Shown one piece after another: positions 7,805-16,382 of a stretch of 64,000 nt of DNA. Position 1 is the first letter of the stretch, and every line of letters begins with the position of its first letter. The stretch comes from Maricaulis sp047308265 (GTDB lineage Bacteria; Pseudomonadota; Alphaproteobacteria; Caulobacterales; Maricaulaceae): assembly GCF_047308265.1 (NCBI RefSeq), contig NZ_JBKQWY010000011.1, positions 1 to 64,000 on the forward strand, in the 5' to 3' direction. The translations under genes and the position numbers were made by a program. The notes under the pieces were generated by a model. The model saw nothing but the letters and a program-made list of their open reading frames with translations, did not search any database and was not told where the DNA came from.

Positions 7805-9061
7805 ATGAGTGATCCGTCTTCCCAACCCCTCTCGGAACGCCAACAATATATGCGTGTCGGCCTGGTTCTCGCCGCCATGGCGATCGTCCTGGCCCTGGTC
7901 TATGTCCTGGTTCTGCGGGACAGCTATGAGCCCTTGCTGGCAGACCTGCCGCGCGAAAACATCGCCCTGGCGCGCGATCATCTCAACGAGGCGGGTATTC
8001 CAAACAGGCTGACCGCGGACGGGACTGGAATTAGCGTTCCCAGCCGACAAGGCGGAGCGGCCCGGATCGCCCTCACCTCGGCGGAAGTCCAGCTGAGCGC
8101 GGTCGACGGATGGGAAATCTTTGACACAAACGAAATGGGTCTGACCGATTTTGCCCAGCGGATCCGATTCCAGCGCGCCCTCCAGGGAGAGTTGACCCGG
8201 ACGCTGATCAATATGGACGATATCGCAGAAGCCCGGGTGCATATCGCGCTCGCCGAACGCACCCTGTTTCGGCAGGAACAGAACCGCTCCACTGCTGCCG
8301 TATCGCTGATCTCGGCTCCAGGGGTTGAGCTGGGCCCATCACAGATCGAAGGCGTACAACGTCTCGTCGCGGCTGCCGTGCCCGACATGCGGGCGACAGA
8401 TGTCGTCGTGCTGGCGTCGCAAGGCGATGTTGTCAGCGTTCTCGAGGCCGTCGACACCGCGAATGTCATCACCGGCAGCAATTCAGGAACGGATGAACTG
8501 GTTCAGCTGAGAGCCGTTGTCCGCGATGTTCTTCAGGACCAGGTCTTCGACCTGATGGTCGAACGCCAGAATGTCACCGTCGACGTGGTTGAGCCCAGTG
8601 AAAATGCCGGCGAGACGTCGACAGAGCCCTTTGCCCCGCAAACGCAAGCGCGCTTGAACGTTATCATTGTGTCGTCAACCCCGCTGCCCACGCGCTACAA
8701 ACAGTCCATCCAGGCCCGGTTGGATGCTCTGAGATTCGAGAACGGTCGACAGGTCGGAACGATCAGCTTTGGCGTCGATGCGACGCTGGCACAGGTCGAA
8801 CGCGTCACCAATGCCGAGGCCGCCGACCCAGGTGCAGCAGCGACATCGCCAACCCCGACCCCCAGTCTCACGCCGGCGACGCCTGCACCGCTGGTCTGGC
8901 CGATCGGGCTGGCCCTTGGATTGATCCTTGCGATCGGCGCCGCCGTGCTGTGGCGCCTGGTCCTGCGTCCGGACTTTGACAGCCCTCGCCATGAAGCCCT
9001 GGCCGCTCGACTTCAGCTTCTGCTCGACACGCCCTCGGGGGGAGTCCATGCAGATCGCTGA
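7805..9061 (+). CDS. fliF: Flagellar MS-ring protein FliF, short form lacking most of the C-terminal cytoplasmic tail
   Basis: A 418-residue protein; typical FliF is ~530-570. It has a first membrane helix at about 18-37. The YscJ/FliF ring-building domains follow, including WEIFDTNEMGLTDFAQRIRFQRALQGELTRTL (family GLTDFxQxVxYxRALEGELxRTI). A second membrane helix lies at about 363-387. Only ~30 residues follow, rich in Leu/Ala. The FliG-binding tail of normal FliF lies there and looks cut back. The following 103-residue gene overlaps the 3' end. Periplasmic Pro/Thr-rich linker PTPTPSLTPATP precedes TM2. Role: inner-membrane ring on which the rod and export gate assemble. Confidence 0.92.
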   Translation: MSDPSSQPLSERQQYMRVGLVLAAMAIVLALVYVLVLRDSYEPLLADLPRENIALARDHLNEAGIPNRLTADGTGISVPSRQGGAARIALTSAEVQLSAVDGWEIFDTNEMGLTDFAQRIRFQRALQGELTRTLINMDDIAEARVHIALAERTLFRQEQNRSTAAVSLISAPGVELGPSQIEGVQRLVAAAVPDMRATDVVVLASQGDVVSVLEAVDTANVITGSNSGTDELVQLRAVVRDVLQDQVFDLMVERQNVTVDVVEPSENAGETSTEPFAPQTQARLNVIIVSSTPLPTRYKQSIQARLDALRFENGRQVGTISFGVDATLAQVERVTNAEAADPGAAATSPTPTPSLTPATPAPLVWPIGLALGLILAIGAAVLWRLVLRPDFDSPRHEALAARLQLLLDTPSGGVHADR

Positions 9062-9359
9062 CACCGAATTGCCGCAACTCTTGTCGCTCTACCGATCGTT
9101 GAAATGGACAGATCGCTGGGCCGTGCGCCGTCATTTACCGGCAAAGGCCCGCGCTGAGCTGGACAAAGCTCTTCAAACACCTGTGCCTGATGACACCCGA
9201 TCGCCCGACCGATCCGCAGACGGGTTCGATGCCCTCAGCCCGGAGTTTTCCGCCTATTTGAGGCAACAACTCGAAAACAGGGACCTCTTGCCCGGCGAGC
9301 GATACGGGTCAGCCTTAATCGCGCATCTGCAGCACCTCGCTGCCGCGCCACGGGGGTAA
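9048..9359 (+). CDS. Unknown 103-residue protein in the fliG position
   Basis: The start ATG 9048 lies inside the end of fliF with a strong GGGGGAG site just upstream, so translation is coupled to fliF. The protein is soluble and mostly helical, with LPQLLSLYRSLKWTDRWAVRRHLPAKARAEL in the first half and an acidic, variable middle. I do not recognise a family. It sits where fliG normally stands (between fliF and fliH) and no fliG is in the window. A much reduced FliG-like, armadillo-type MS-ring adaptor is therefore a hypothesis, not an assignment. Confidence 0.6.
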   Translation: MQIADTELPQLLSLYRSLKWTDRWAVRRHLPAKARAELDKALQTPVPDDTRSPDRSADGFDALSPEFSAYLRQQLENRDLLPGERYGSALIAHLQHLAAAPRG

Positions 9360-9363
9360 AGCC

Positions 9364-10041
9364 ATGTCCTCCCTGATCAAGTCAAACGAGGCCTACACGC
9401 GGCAAATCGGTCCCCCGGACATGAACACCCCACCGGCCTCAACGCACAAAATCGCTACCGCGCCTGTTGCGTCCCCTCTGGACGCGTTGGAGGCTGAGAA
9501 TAAAAGGCTGCGCGATGCGCTGGCGGCTGCAAATGACACCGCAAAAGCGGCAATTGAAGACGCCCAGACCCGCGGGTTCGAGGCTGGCAAACGCGCGGCA
9601 GAGCAAGTTCGCACGCATGAATCCGACCGACTGGACAGGCTCACCCGCGACATCGAGCAGGCCGCTCACCGTCAGTTCGAGACACAGCAAGACCATGTGG
9701 TGGAGATTGCTGTGTTTGCCATCCGACACTTTGCATCCCTTCCCGACAACAAGCGGGCCTGGCTGGAATCGGTCATCAAACAGGCCTTCCAGGCCTTTCG
9801 CGACGAACACGCGCTTGTCTTGTGTCTTTCGCCAGACGATTTCGAGACCCATGACCTTCCCTCCGGTATCGGCGCGGCGCCCCCTTCAGGCGATCTGACC
9901 ATTCAACTCGACCCCCGTCTCGGTTCGGGCGAGTTCGAGATCGTGTATGCCTCAGATCGCGTCCAGTTCAGTCTGGATACATTGCTGGATGAGATTTCCC
10001 ATACGCTCCGTGACGTTGACGCGACCGGTGCGGCCCCATGA
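9364..10041 (+). CDS. fliH: Flagellar export ATPase regulator FliH
   Basis: A 225-residue protein (or 206 residues from the Met at 9421). Its N-terminal half is a long coiled coil with ALEAENKRLRDALAAANDTAK and the family's A-x-x-x-G pattern (TRGFEAGKRAAEQV). The C-terminal part is a FliH/YscL-like domain, with HVVEIAVFAIRHFASLPD and later LDPRLGSGEFEIVYASDRVQFSLDTLLDEI. FliH dimers bind FliI and tether it to the export gate. The stop overlaps the fliI ATG by 4 bases. Confidence 0.8.
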   Translation: MSSLIKSNEAYTRQIGPPDMNTPPASTHKIATAPVASPLDALEAENKRLRDALAAANDTAKAAIEDAQTRGFEAGKRAAEQVRTHESDRLDRLTRDIEQAAHRQFETQQDHVVEIAVFAIRHFASLPDNKRAWLESVIKQAFQAFRDEHALVLCLSPDDFETHDLPSGIGAAPPSGDLTIQLDPRLGSGEFEIVYASDRVQFSLDTLLDEISHTLRDVDATGAAP

Positions 10042-11366
10042 AAATGAGTGCCGTCAAATCCGCGCTGGCTTCGATCCCCACTTATCGACGAGTGGGAACG
10101 GTCGATCAGGTCACCCCATCCCATGTGAGAGCGACGGGACCGAAACTACCCACCGGGCGAATCTGTCGAATTCATCGCGCCGACACCGATATTCACTCCA
10201 CCGTGGACGGGCTGGCGGAAGTGGTTGCGAGCGGGCCGGATGGCGTGGTGCTCTACCCGTTCTTCTCCACATCCTCCGTCCAGATCGGCGATTCGGTCGT
10301 CGAAGAGAGGCGGTTCCACGAGGCCGTTGTCGGCGAGACCCTGTCCGGACGTATTCTCGATGCCTTCGCCGAACCTCTTGATGGCGGACACGCTCTCGAC
10401 ACAAGCCAGACCGCCCGTCTGGACGCCCGTCCGCCGCTTCCGCGCGAGCGGGCCACTGTCACACCGAGGCTGACGACAGGGGTGCGCACGATCGACGGAC
10501 TGCTGACCCTGAGTGTAGGACAACGGATCGGACTGTTTGCGGCCGGGGGTGTGGGCAAGACCACCCTCATTCGACAGATCGCAACACATGCGTCGTGTGA
10601 CCGTTTGATCCTGTGCCTCGTCGGCGAGCGTGGCCGGGAAGTCGAGGGCCTGTCGTCCGACCTGGCTGGCCCTAAGACGAGCTGTATCGCTGCGACCTCC
10701 GACCAGAGTGCGCCTGTAAGGGCACGCGCGGTCCAGCAAGCCGTGGCCGCTGCGGAATTCTGGCGGGCGCGGGGCGAGCATGTCCTGCTGGTGATTGATT
10801 CCATCACGCGATACGCAATGGCCCTGCGCGAAATGGGTCTTGCGGCCGGTGAACCGCCAACGGTCAGAGCCTACACGCCTAACGTCTTCAGCGCCCTGCC
10901 CAAGATTGTAGAGCGGTGCGGCGCAACAAAGAACGGCGGTGCGATCACCGCAGTCATGGCTGTGCTGAGCGAGACAGATGATGTGGACGACCCGGTTGTT
11001 GAAGTGATGAAATCGCTGCTCGATGGGCACATCATCCTGTCTCGTCGCATCGCCGAACGCGGAATCTATCCCGCAATCGACATCCAGAAGAGTGTCAGTC
11101 GTCTCGCCGACACGGTCCGCACCCCCGCCCACAGCGCGCTCGCGCGTGAGACGCTGCGCACGCTCAGCCTCTATGAAGAATCGCGATTGATGATCGAGTC
11201 CGGCCTCTACAAGGCGGGAAGCAATCCTCAGACGGACCAGGCGATCTCCACCCGGTCAGCCATCGATGCCTTTGCGCATCAGCCGGTCGACGAACACAGC
11301 CTGTTCGAGACGACACTCGCCCGTCTGAACGCCCTTCATCAGGGCAAGGGGGAGACCCATGTCTAG
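10038..11366 (+). CDS. fliI: Flagellar type III export ATPase FliI
   Basis: A 442-residue F1-beta-like ATPase of normal length. The Walker A motif AAGGVGKTT is at about 168-176, Walker B follows in HVLLVIDSITRYAMALREM, and the family block GEPPTVRAYTPNVFSALPKIVERCG comes after it. LVGERGREVEGL and the DPVVEVMKSLLDGHIILSRRIAERGIYPAIDI stretch are also diagnostic. It drives or assists substrate unfolding at the export gate, in complex with FliH and FliJ encoded on each side. It overlaps fliH by 4 and fliJ by 8 bases. Confidence 0.97.
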   Translation: MKMSAVKSALASIPTYRRVGTVDQVTPSHVRATGPKLPTGRICRIHRADTDIHSTVDGLAEVVASGPDGVVLYPFFSTSSVQIGDSVVEERRFHEAVVGETLSGRILDAFAEPLDGGHALDTSQTARLDARPPLPRERATVTPRLTTGVRTIDGLLTLSVGQRIGLFAAGGVGKTTLIRQIATHASCDRLILCLVGERGREVEGLSSDLAGPKTSCIAATSDQSAPVRARAVQQAVAAAEFWRARGEHVLLVIDSITRYAMALREMGLAAGEPPTVRAYTPNVFSALPKIVERCGATKNGGAITAVMAVLSETDDVDDPVVEVMKSLLDGHIILSRRIAERGIYPAIDIQKSVSRLADTVRTPAHSALARETLRTLSLYEESRLMIESGLYKAGSNPQTDQAISTRSAIDAFAHQPVDEHSLFETTLARLNALHQGKGETHV

Positions 11367-11808
11367 CGCACACCCCTCCTCCCAGTTCGAAACCCTTCTC
11401 GCCCTGCGCTCTTTGCAAACACAGTTGGAACATGCCGCGCTAGCAGAAGAGACACGCCGGCTTGAGGCGGTCGAAACGGATCTCGGTCAGGCCGAGCTTG
11501 AATTGAACGACGCCCAGGAGCAATGGAAGGCCTATGTCAATCGCTCCACCCTGGCACCCGAGCAATTGCAGGCCTATGCGCAACACCTCATTGCAACCGA
11601 TGCCCGTAGAAACCAGGCTCGGGATAAACATGAGTTCCAAAAAGACACGCTGGCCGTCCAACGCACACGTGTCTTCCAGGCACAGGCTCACGAGGATGTC
11701 GCCGAACACCTTCTGGAACACAATCGCGTCCAAGTAAAAAAGAAGAAAGAGCGTTTAATCGAAGACGCCCGGGATGAGCGCGTAGGCTTGGACTGGGGGC
11801 GATCATGA
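11359..11808 (+). CDS. fliJ: Flagellar export chaperone/coiled-coil protein FliJ
   Basis: A 149-residue, highly charged, almost wholly helical coiled-coil protein placed directly after fliI, the normal place and size for fliJ. Heptad-rich stretches include LQTQLEHAALAEETRRLEAVETDLGQ and the C-terminal HNRVQVKKKKERLIEDARDE. FliJ acts as the rotor-like stalk inside the FliI hexamer and as an escort for export chaperones. FliJ sequences are poorly conserved, so the call rests on context and coiled-coil character. It overlaps both neighbours. Confidence 0.8.
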   Translation: MSSAHPSSQFETLLALRSLQTQLEHAALAEETRRLEAVETDLGQAELELNDAQEQWKAYVNRSTLAPEQLQAYAQHLIATDARRNQARDKHEFQKDTLAVQRTRVFQAQAHEDVAEHLLEHNRVQVKKKKERLIEDARDERVGLDWGRS

Positions 11809-12668
11809 CTGAAGCGATCAATTCGCGCGATACACTCTCTCCCGCGCACACACCTGCCTCGCCAACGGATGCGTCCCTGCAAGACGACAACCGCGATGTC
11901 GGCTCGTTTAAGGCCTGGCTGTTACCGACAGACCGGTCCCGGAACGAATTTGAGTCCCCATCGCAAAGGTCCTACTCCGAACCGGATCTGTCCGACACCA
12001 TCCTGGCGTCATCTGACCCGACACTCGGCGGCTCATCGAGACACACTTTTGCGTTTAACCATTGGGGTGTATGGGCTCCTGACCGCACGACCTCCCCATC
12101 CAACAGCGCTGACCGCCAGAGCCTCACTCACCTCGCTCTGCGACACGGCACGGCCGAGCTGGCGCCCGTCGCGCTTTCCACGGCGGCACCGAACACGCCA
12201 AAACGCACACATTCTCTCTCCGGGCCTGGCGTGGAGACGAAACCTGCTTCTGACAGGTCGATCGGCAGAACACGTCACACTGCTCCGCCGCCCCTCCCGC
12301 CGATGCGCGCCAATCCATCGCGGATTGCACCTCTGTCCTCACCCAGCCCCTCCGATCCCATCGCACAAGATGCAGAGCCGGTCGGCTCGGAGAAGCCCGT
12401 CGCCCGGGCGTTCAAATCCACACCCGCGACCTCCGGCCGCGCATCTCCAACGGCCATAAAGATCATCCTGAACGCGCTGAACGGGCGGATGAACGTGCAC
12501 ATCAACGCCCCCGCCGCGCTACTCTCCGAGGTCCCGTCGCTCAGTCGCGATATTCGCGTCCTTCTCGCCGAATACGGGGAACACGCCGACACAATTACCG
12601 TCGCGACCTCAACGGTCCTCCCTCAAGTCACAGGAGTTCATGATGCAAGTCATCGATCCGATCGGTAG
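11805..12668 (+). CDS. fliK: FliK-like flagellar hook-length control protein
   Basis: A 287-residue protein. The first ~210 residues are Ser/Pro/Thr/Arg-rich and look disordered, as in the ruler part of FliK. The last ~70 residues form a compact domain, IKIILNALNGRMNVHINAPAALLSEVPSL...IRVLLAEYGEHADTI. It has the strand-helix layout of the FliK C-terminal (T3S4) domain, in which L-x-P...V-x-V and L-x-x-L-x-x-x-G recur. It sits immediately before flgD and flgE, the normal place for fliK. It overlaps fliJ by 4 bases and flgD by 29. Confidence 0.7.
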   Translation: MTEAINSRDTLSPAHTPASPTDASLQDDNRDVGSFKAWLLPTDRSRNEFESPSQRSYSEPDLSDTILASSDPTLGGSSRHTFAFNHWGVWAPDRTTSPSNSADRQSLTHLALRHGTAELAPVALSTAAPNTPKRTHSLSGPGVETKPASDRSIGRTRHTAPPPLPPMRANPSRIAPLSSPSPSDPIAQDAEPVGSEKPVARAFKSTPATSGRASPTAIKIILNALNGRMNVHINAPAALLSEVPSLSRDIRVLLAEYGEHADTITVATSTVLPQVTGVHDASHRSDR

Positions 12669-13086
12669 CGGTGGAGCCACCGGCGTGAACCGCGTTACCA
12701 CTGATGCCAGTTCTGCCTTTGGCGTCGGGTTTGAGGACCTTCTGAGAATTGTGCTGACCCAGCTCACCTATCAGGATCCACTTCAGCCCATGGAGAATTT
12801 CGAGTTTGTCTCGCAGCTCGCTCAATTCTCCCAGATCCAGCAAACCGAGACCACCAACGAAAACCTTGAAGGCATTCGCCAGATCGGCACTGTCGGACAG
12901 GCAACGGGATTGCTGGGTCAGGTCGTCGACATTCCCAGCGGCGGCACGGTGCTCAGAGGACGTGTAACGGCCGTCAGCTTTGTGTCGGGCGCACCCAGCG
13001 TCTCAATCGAGACACAAGACGGAACCGTGATCAATTCAATCTCGCTATCAGCCATTAGTCGCGTTGCCGAAGGAGGTACACAATGA
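12640..13086 (+). CDS. flgD: Flagellar hook cap/assembly protein FlgD (N-terminal-domain-only length)
   Basis: A 148-residue protein with the FlgD N-terminal signature FEDLLRIVLTQLTYQDPLQPMENFEFVSQLAQFSQIQQTE (family FLxLLxxQLxxQDPxxPxxxxxFxxQLAQFSxxEq). The C-terminal part, GQVVDIPSGGTVLRGRVTAVSF, is one short Tudor-like strand region. The FnIII-like domain of ~220-residue FlgD proteins is absent. FlgD caps the growing hook and scaffolds FlgE. The start has a good GGAG site; a second in-frame ATG follows immediately. It overlaps flgE by 4 bases. Confidence 0.93.
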   Translation: MMQVIDPIGSGGATGVNRVTTDASSAFGVGFEDLLRIVLTQLTYQDPLQPMENFEFVSQLAQFSQIQQTETTNENLEGIRQIGTVGQATGLLGQVVDIPSGGTVLRGRVTAVSFVSGAPSVSIETQDGTVINSISLSAISRVAEGGTQ

Positions 13087-14240
13087 TCGGTGCCATGTTT
13101 ATCGGTCTGAGTGGCATGCAAGCCTATTCCAACGGCTTGCGCCAGATCAGCAATAATATCACCAATTTGAACACGCCGGGCTTCAAGGCGACAGACCTGA
13201 CATTCCAGGGCATGTTCGGCGACTCTGGCCAATCCTCCGGCCTTGGCTACGGGGTGACCCTGGCGGACTCGCGCCTGAGCATGAAACAAGGTGAAGTCCG
13301 ACTGTCCGACAATCCGCTGGATCTCGCCGTCGATGGAGAAGGCTTCCTGGTTCTCTTGGGCGATGACGAAATTCTCTATACGCGCACCGGATCGTTCGAA
13401 GTCGGCCCGGACGGAGATATCATTCTGTCAGGCACCCAGTACAAGCTGGCGGTTCTGGACGACACCGGACAGGCCACGCCCGTGAATATCGAGAGTCACC
13501 GGATCAGCCAGCCCCAGGCCACTCAATCGATCACCTTCTCGGACAATCTCTCTTCAACCGCCACAGAACATACGGTGGCGGCCATTGACGTCTTCAACGC
13601 ACTGGGCGAGCAGGATTCCTGGGATATTCGCTTCGAGAAAGACACAAGCGTCACCAATCAGAATTCCTGGACCGTGATTGTCGAAAACAGTGCGGGTGTT
13701 GAGATCGCGCGTGAAACCCTGAGCTTCATCGCCGGTGTCGTGGATCCTCTTACCTCGTCATTCACCGTCGAGGACGTGGATGGTGGATACTCGATCGAGC
13801 TGGATTTCTCCTCAGGCGTGACCTCGTTCTCCTCCGGCTCCGTGTCGACCTTGCGGCTGGATGACAGCGATGGATACGGGATTGGCGAAATCACCTCATT
13901 GACCGCCAATGAGAATGGCGAGTTTGAGCTGACCTATTCCAATGGACAGGATCAGACTTTGGGTGCCATTGCCCTGGCCACGCTTCGCGATCTCTCCTCC
14001 ATCACCCAAACGGGTCGTGGCCTGTTCCGCTACGACGCCAATAAACGTGTCGACCTGTCTCCCAGCTCACGCGAAACCGTTGGAACTGTTGTGGGCAGTG
14101 CCGCAGAAGCCTCCAATGTCGACCTGTCCTCGGAGTTCGGTGATCTGATCCTGATCCAGCGCGGATATCAGGCATCCTCCCAGGTCGTCAGCGTGTCCAA
14201 TGACATGATCCAGCAATTGTTCGGCTTGCGGGGCCGCTAA
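13083..14240 (+). CDS. flgE: Flagellar hook protein FlgE
   Basis: A 385-residue hook subunit. The N-terminus FIGLSGMQAYSNGLRQISNNITNLNTPGFKATDLTFQ is the axial-protein signature. The middle has the FlgE block DNPLDLAVDGEGFLVL and the closing helix is SNVDLSSEFGDLILIQRGYQASSQVVSVSNDMIQQL. The D1/D2 middle is rich in Ser/Asp/Thr. A GGAGG site stands just before ATG 13083. FlgE polymerises outside the cell under the FlgD cap, with length set by FliK. Length is modest (hook proteins are often 400-590 aa). Confidence 0.93.
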   Translation: MIGAMFIGLSGMQAYSNGLRQISNNITNLNTPGFKATDLTFQGMFGDSGQSSGLGYGVTLADSRLSMKQGEVRLSDNPLDLAVDGEGFLVLLGDDEILYTRTGSFEVGPDGDIILSGTQYKLAVLDDTGQATPVNIESHRISQPQATQSITFSDNLSSTATEHTVAAIDVFNALGEQDSWDIRFEKDTSVTNQNSWTVIVENSAGVEIARETLSFIAGVVDPLTSSFTVEDVDGGYSIELDFSSGVTSFSSGSVSTLRLDDSDGYGIGEITSLTANENGEFELTYSNGQDQTLGAIALATLRDLSSITQTGRGLFRYDANKRVDLSPSSRETVGTVVGSAAEASNVDLSSEFGDLILIQRGYQASSQVVSVSNDMIQQLFGLRGR

Positions 14241-14977
14241 TGTCGCATGCACAGCCTTGGCTGCCGGATACGGCTTTGCACGATGGTCGCCTGAGCGCCT
14301 TGCTCTCAGAGGCCTGTCGGGAGTGGTCCAGCGCCTGGCTCAATACCGATGGCGTCGATCTGCAGCTGCTCGAAGACGAAGCACACGACGACGAGACCCG
14401 GATTGTGACCGGTTCAGCGGTCCACCTTCTGGGCGCCGATAGCGATCTGCGGGCCTTTGCTCATATCCTGTTGAACTGGGATGTCATTGGTGCACCCCCT
14501 TCAATGTCTGACATCGTGTTTGGCGAAACCATTGCCCAAAAGGCCCTCGGAGAGCTGTGTGACAGGATCGAATCCACGCTCGGACACGACGCGCCCTCCT
14601 TGGCTTCAGCCGGGCCGGTGGTACAGCCATATCTGCGCGCCCGAATAACATTCGACCGCCTCAACATGGGGCTATCGCTTGCCCTGTCTCGTCCGGACCT
14701 TCTGGCCAGACGACGCGCGATGCTGGCCGCGCCGGCCCTTCAGGACAGGCCACTCACCGCGCGGCATGTCGCGCAAGCCGAGCTCAAAGTGCCCATAGAG
14801 ATCTGCCTGGCACGCCAGTCCTTGAGTCTGGCCGATCTCAGACATCTCGATGTCGGTGACGTTATTCTGCTGGAGTCCGATATGGGACGTATTGAAGCCT
14901 TGCACGTCAACGGCACGGCGTGCGACCTGCCTCCTCGTTCCATAGCGATCTCCGATCAAGGCCTCGTCCTGAGATGA
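14240..14977 (+). CDS. fliM: FliM-like flagellar motor switch protein with C-terminal SpoA domain (short)
   Basis: A 245-residue protein; normal FliM is ~320-370. The C-terminal ~75 residues are a clear SpoA/FliN-type domain (LKVPIEICLARQSLSLADLRHLDVGDVILLE). The N-terminal 170 residues are divergent. I do not see the usual GG-x-G of the FliM middle domain, nor a convincing LSQxEIDxLL CheY-binding peptide at the N-terminus. It could be a reduced FliM or a SctQ-like C-ring protein. The adjacent fliN (1-base overlap with the fliM stop region) supports a C-ring role. Confidence 0.75.
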   Translation: MSHAQPWLPDTALHDGRLSALLSEACREWSSAWLNTDGVDLQLLEDEAHDDETRIVTGSAVHLLGADSDLRAFAHILLNWDVIGAPPSMSDIVFGETIAQKALGELCDRIESTLGHDAPSLASAGPVVQPYLRARITFDRLNMGLSLALSRPDLLARRRAMLAAPALQDRPLTARHVAQAELKVPIEICLARQSLSLADLRHLDVGDVILLESDMGRIEALHVNGTACDLPPRSIAISDQGLVLR

Positions 14978-14991
14978 GGAAAGAAAATATT

Positions 14992-15264
14992 ATGTTGGAT
15001 AAAACCGAGCATTCTCCCAATCCCAAAAACTCGGCCGTGACAGACCGCCTGATCAGTAATGTCCCCGTCGAGATCGATGTCTTTCTTGAGCGCACGCAGG
15101 TCACCATTGCCGACCTGAACGCGCTGGCAACAGGCTCTGTCCTGCCGCTCGACAGTCCCCTCAACAGCCTTTTCGAAATCCGCCTCAGCAATGAGACAAT
15201 TGCGGTGGGCGAGCTGGTGTCCGTCGACGACAAGTTCGGGATCCGGATTGTCGAGATCCGCTAG
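14992..15264 (+). CDS. fliN: Flagellar motor switch protein FliN
   Basis: A 90-residue SpoA-domain protein, typical for FliN. The core is VPVEIDVFLERTQVTIADLNALATGSVLPLD, followed by VAVGELVSVDDKFGIRI in the position of the family's GExVVxxxxxGVRI close. ATG 14992 has a GAGGA site at 14976-14980, inside the end of fliM. An in-frame ATG at 14974 would overlap the fliM stop and has no ribosome site. FliN forms the lower C-ring with FliM and binds FliH during export. Confidence 0.9.
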   Translation: MLDKTEHSPNPKNSAVTDRLISNVPVEIDVFLERTQVTIADLNALATGSVLPLDSPLNSLFEIRLSNETIAVGELVSVDDKFGIRIVEIR

Positions 15265-15270
15265 TTTCCC

Positions 15271-15663
15271 ATGCGCGTGTTTCTTTCCATTCTCGTCATT
15301 TGGGGCCTGGCCGGTGCAGAGCCCGTATTCGCCCAGGAGCTGGGTGGCGGGGCGAGTCCGTCGATCTCCTTTTTCCGCGTCTTCTTTGCCCTCGCGATCG
15401 GCATCATCGTCGCCCTGCTGGCAACACTGGGACTGAAACGCCTGTCACAACGCCCATCCCTGCCAAGCTGGCTGTCCGGTTTCCGGCTCACCTCACCTAA
15501 CACACTCATATCGGTGAAAGAGGTCCGGCGCCTGGGCCTGCATGGCGAAATCTGTGTGATCGAAGTCGACGGTGAACGCATCGTCCTGGCCCAGACGGCC
15601 CACACGATCGAGGTCTTGAAACGCGAGCCGATAGCTTGCGAGACACACGGAGAGGCCCGATGA
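15271..15663 (+). CDS. fliO: FliO-like flagellar biosynthesis membrane protein
   Basis: A 130-residue protein with an N-terminal signal peptide (to about residue 21, VFAQ), one membrane helix at about 34-55 and a basic C-terminal cytoplasmic domain. The motif LISVKEVRRLGLHGEICVIEVDGERIVLAQTAHTIEVL matches the FliO pattern of a short SH3-like domain with G-x-x-xxVVEVxGxxxLLGVT. It lies between fliN and fliP, the standard fliO slot. FliO assists FliP assembly in the inner membrane. The stop overlaps the fliP ATG by 4 bases. Confidence 0.75.
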   Translation: MRVFLSILVIWGLAGAEPVFAQELGGGASPSISFFRVFFALAIGIIVALLATLGLKRLSQRPSLPSWLSGFRLTSPNTLISVKEVRRLGLHGEICVIEVDGERIVLAQTAHTIEVLKREPIACETHGEAR

Positions 15664-16382
15664 ACGGTGTGTTGCGAAGCGCTCTGGGCGCCGTCGGCCT
15701 TCTGCTGGTCATGAGTGCGCCAGGAGACGCCCAGGAGCTGGCAGCCTCCTCGGAACAAACATCAAATCTCATGCGCACCGCCGCGCTGCTGACGCTTTTT
15801 GCCTTTATTCCTGCCCTGTTGATTTCAACGACCAGCTTCATCCGGATCGCCATCGTACTGGCCATGGTACGGCACGCCTTTGGCATGCCGGAAACCCCGC
15901 CCAACCAGGTGCTGATCGCCCTGGCGCTTATGTTGACGGCTTTCATCATGGGGCCAACGGTATCGGAGCTGAACCTTGTTGCGATCCAGCCCCTTCTGGA
16001 CGGCTCTGTGACGGTTGATGAAGCCTTGAGCCTGGGCAGCCTGCCCTTGCGCGACTTCATGCTGTCCCAGGTCCGCGATGAAGACCTGGCGGCTGTTTAT
16101 GCGCTGTCAAACACCCCGCTTCCCACCAGCCCGGAAGAGGTGGAATTTTTTAAACTCGTCCCGGCCTTCATTATCAATGAACTGCGGATCGCCTTCACGA
16201 TCGGTTTTGTCGTGCTTTTGCCCTTCCTCCTGATCGAACTCATTGTCGCGAGCATCCTCTTGTCCCTGGGGATGATGATGGTGCCGCCCGCTACGATTTC
16301 CCTTCCGATCAAGGTTCTGGTCTTCGTCCTTATTGACGGATGGAGTCTGGTCGTTTTCGGAGTTGTGGGTGGTTTCCAATGA
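15660..16382 (+). CDS. fliP: Flagellar type III export gate protein FliP
   Basis: A 240-residue membrane protein. It has an N-terminal signal sequence, then the FliP hallmark FAFIPALLISTTSFIRIAIVLAMVRHAFGMPETPPNQVLIALALMLT (family TSFTRIVIVLSxLRxALGxQQxPPNQVLxGLALFLT). A periplasmic loop follows, then KLVPAFIINELRIAFTIGF and the closing TM pair with LSLGMMMVPPATISLPIKVLVFVLIDGW. It forms the FliPQR export gate in the MS ring. fliQ and fliR do not follow as they usually do; the next gene is fliA. The stop overlaps fliA by 4 bases. Confidence 0.96.
   Translation: MNGVLRSALGAVGLLLVMSAPGDAQELAASSEQTSNLMRTAALLTLFAFIPALLISTTSFIRIAIVLAMVRHAFGMPETPPNQVLIALALMLTAFIMGPTVSELNLVAIQPLLDGSVTVDEALSLGSLPLRDFMLSQVRDEDLAAVYALSNTPLPTSPEEVEFFKLVPAFIINELRIAFTIGFVVLLPFLLIELIVASILLSLGMMMVPPATISLPIKVLVFVLIDGWSLVVFGVVGGFQ

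Noticed and set aside
15636..15660. Upstream start for FliP at 15636
   Set aside because: The ATG at 15660 fits the ATGA overlap with fliO and begins just before the signal sequence.
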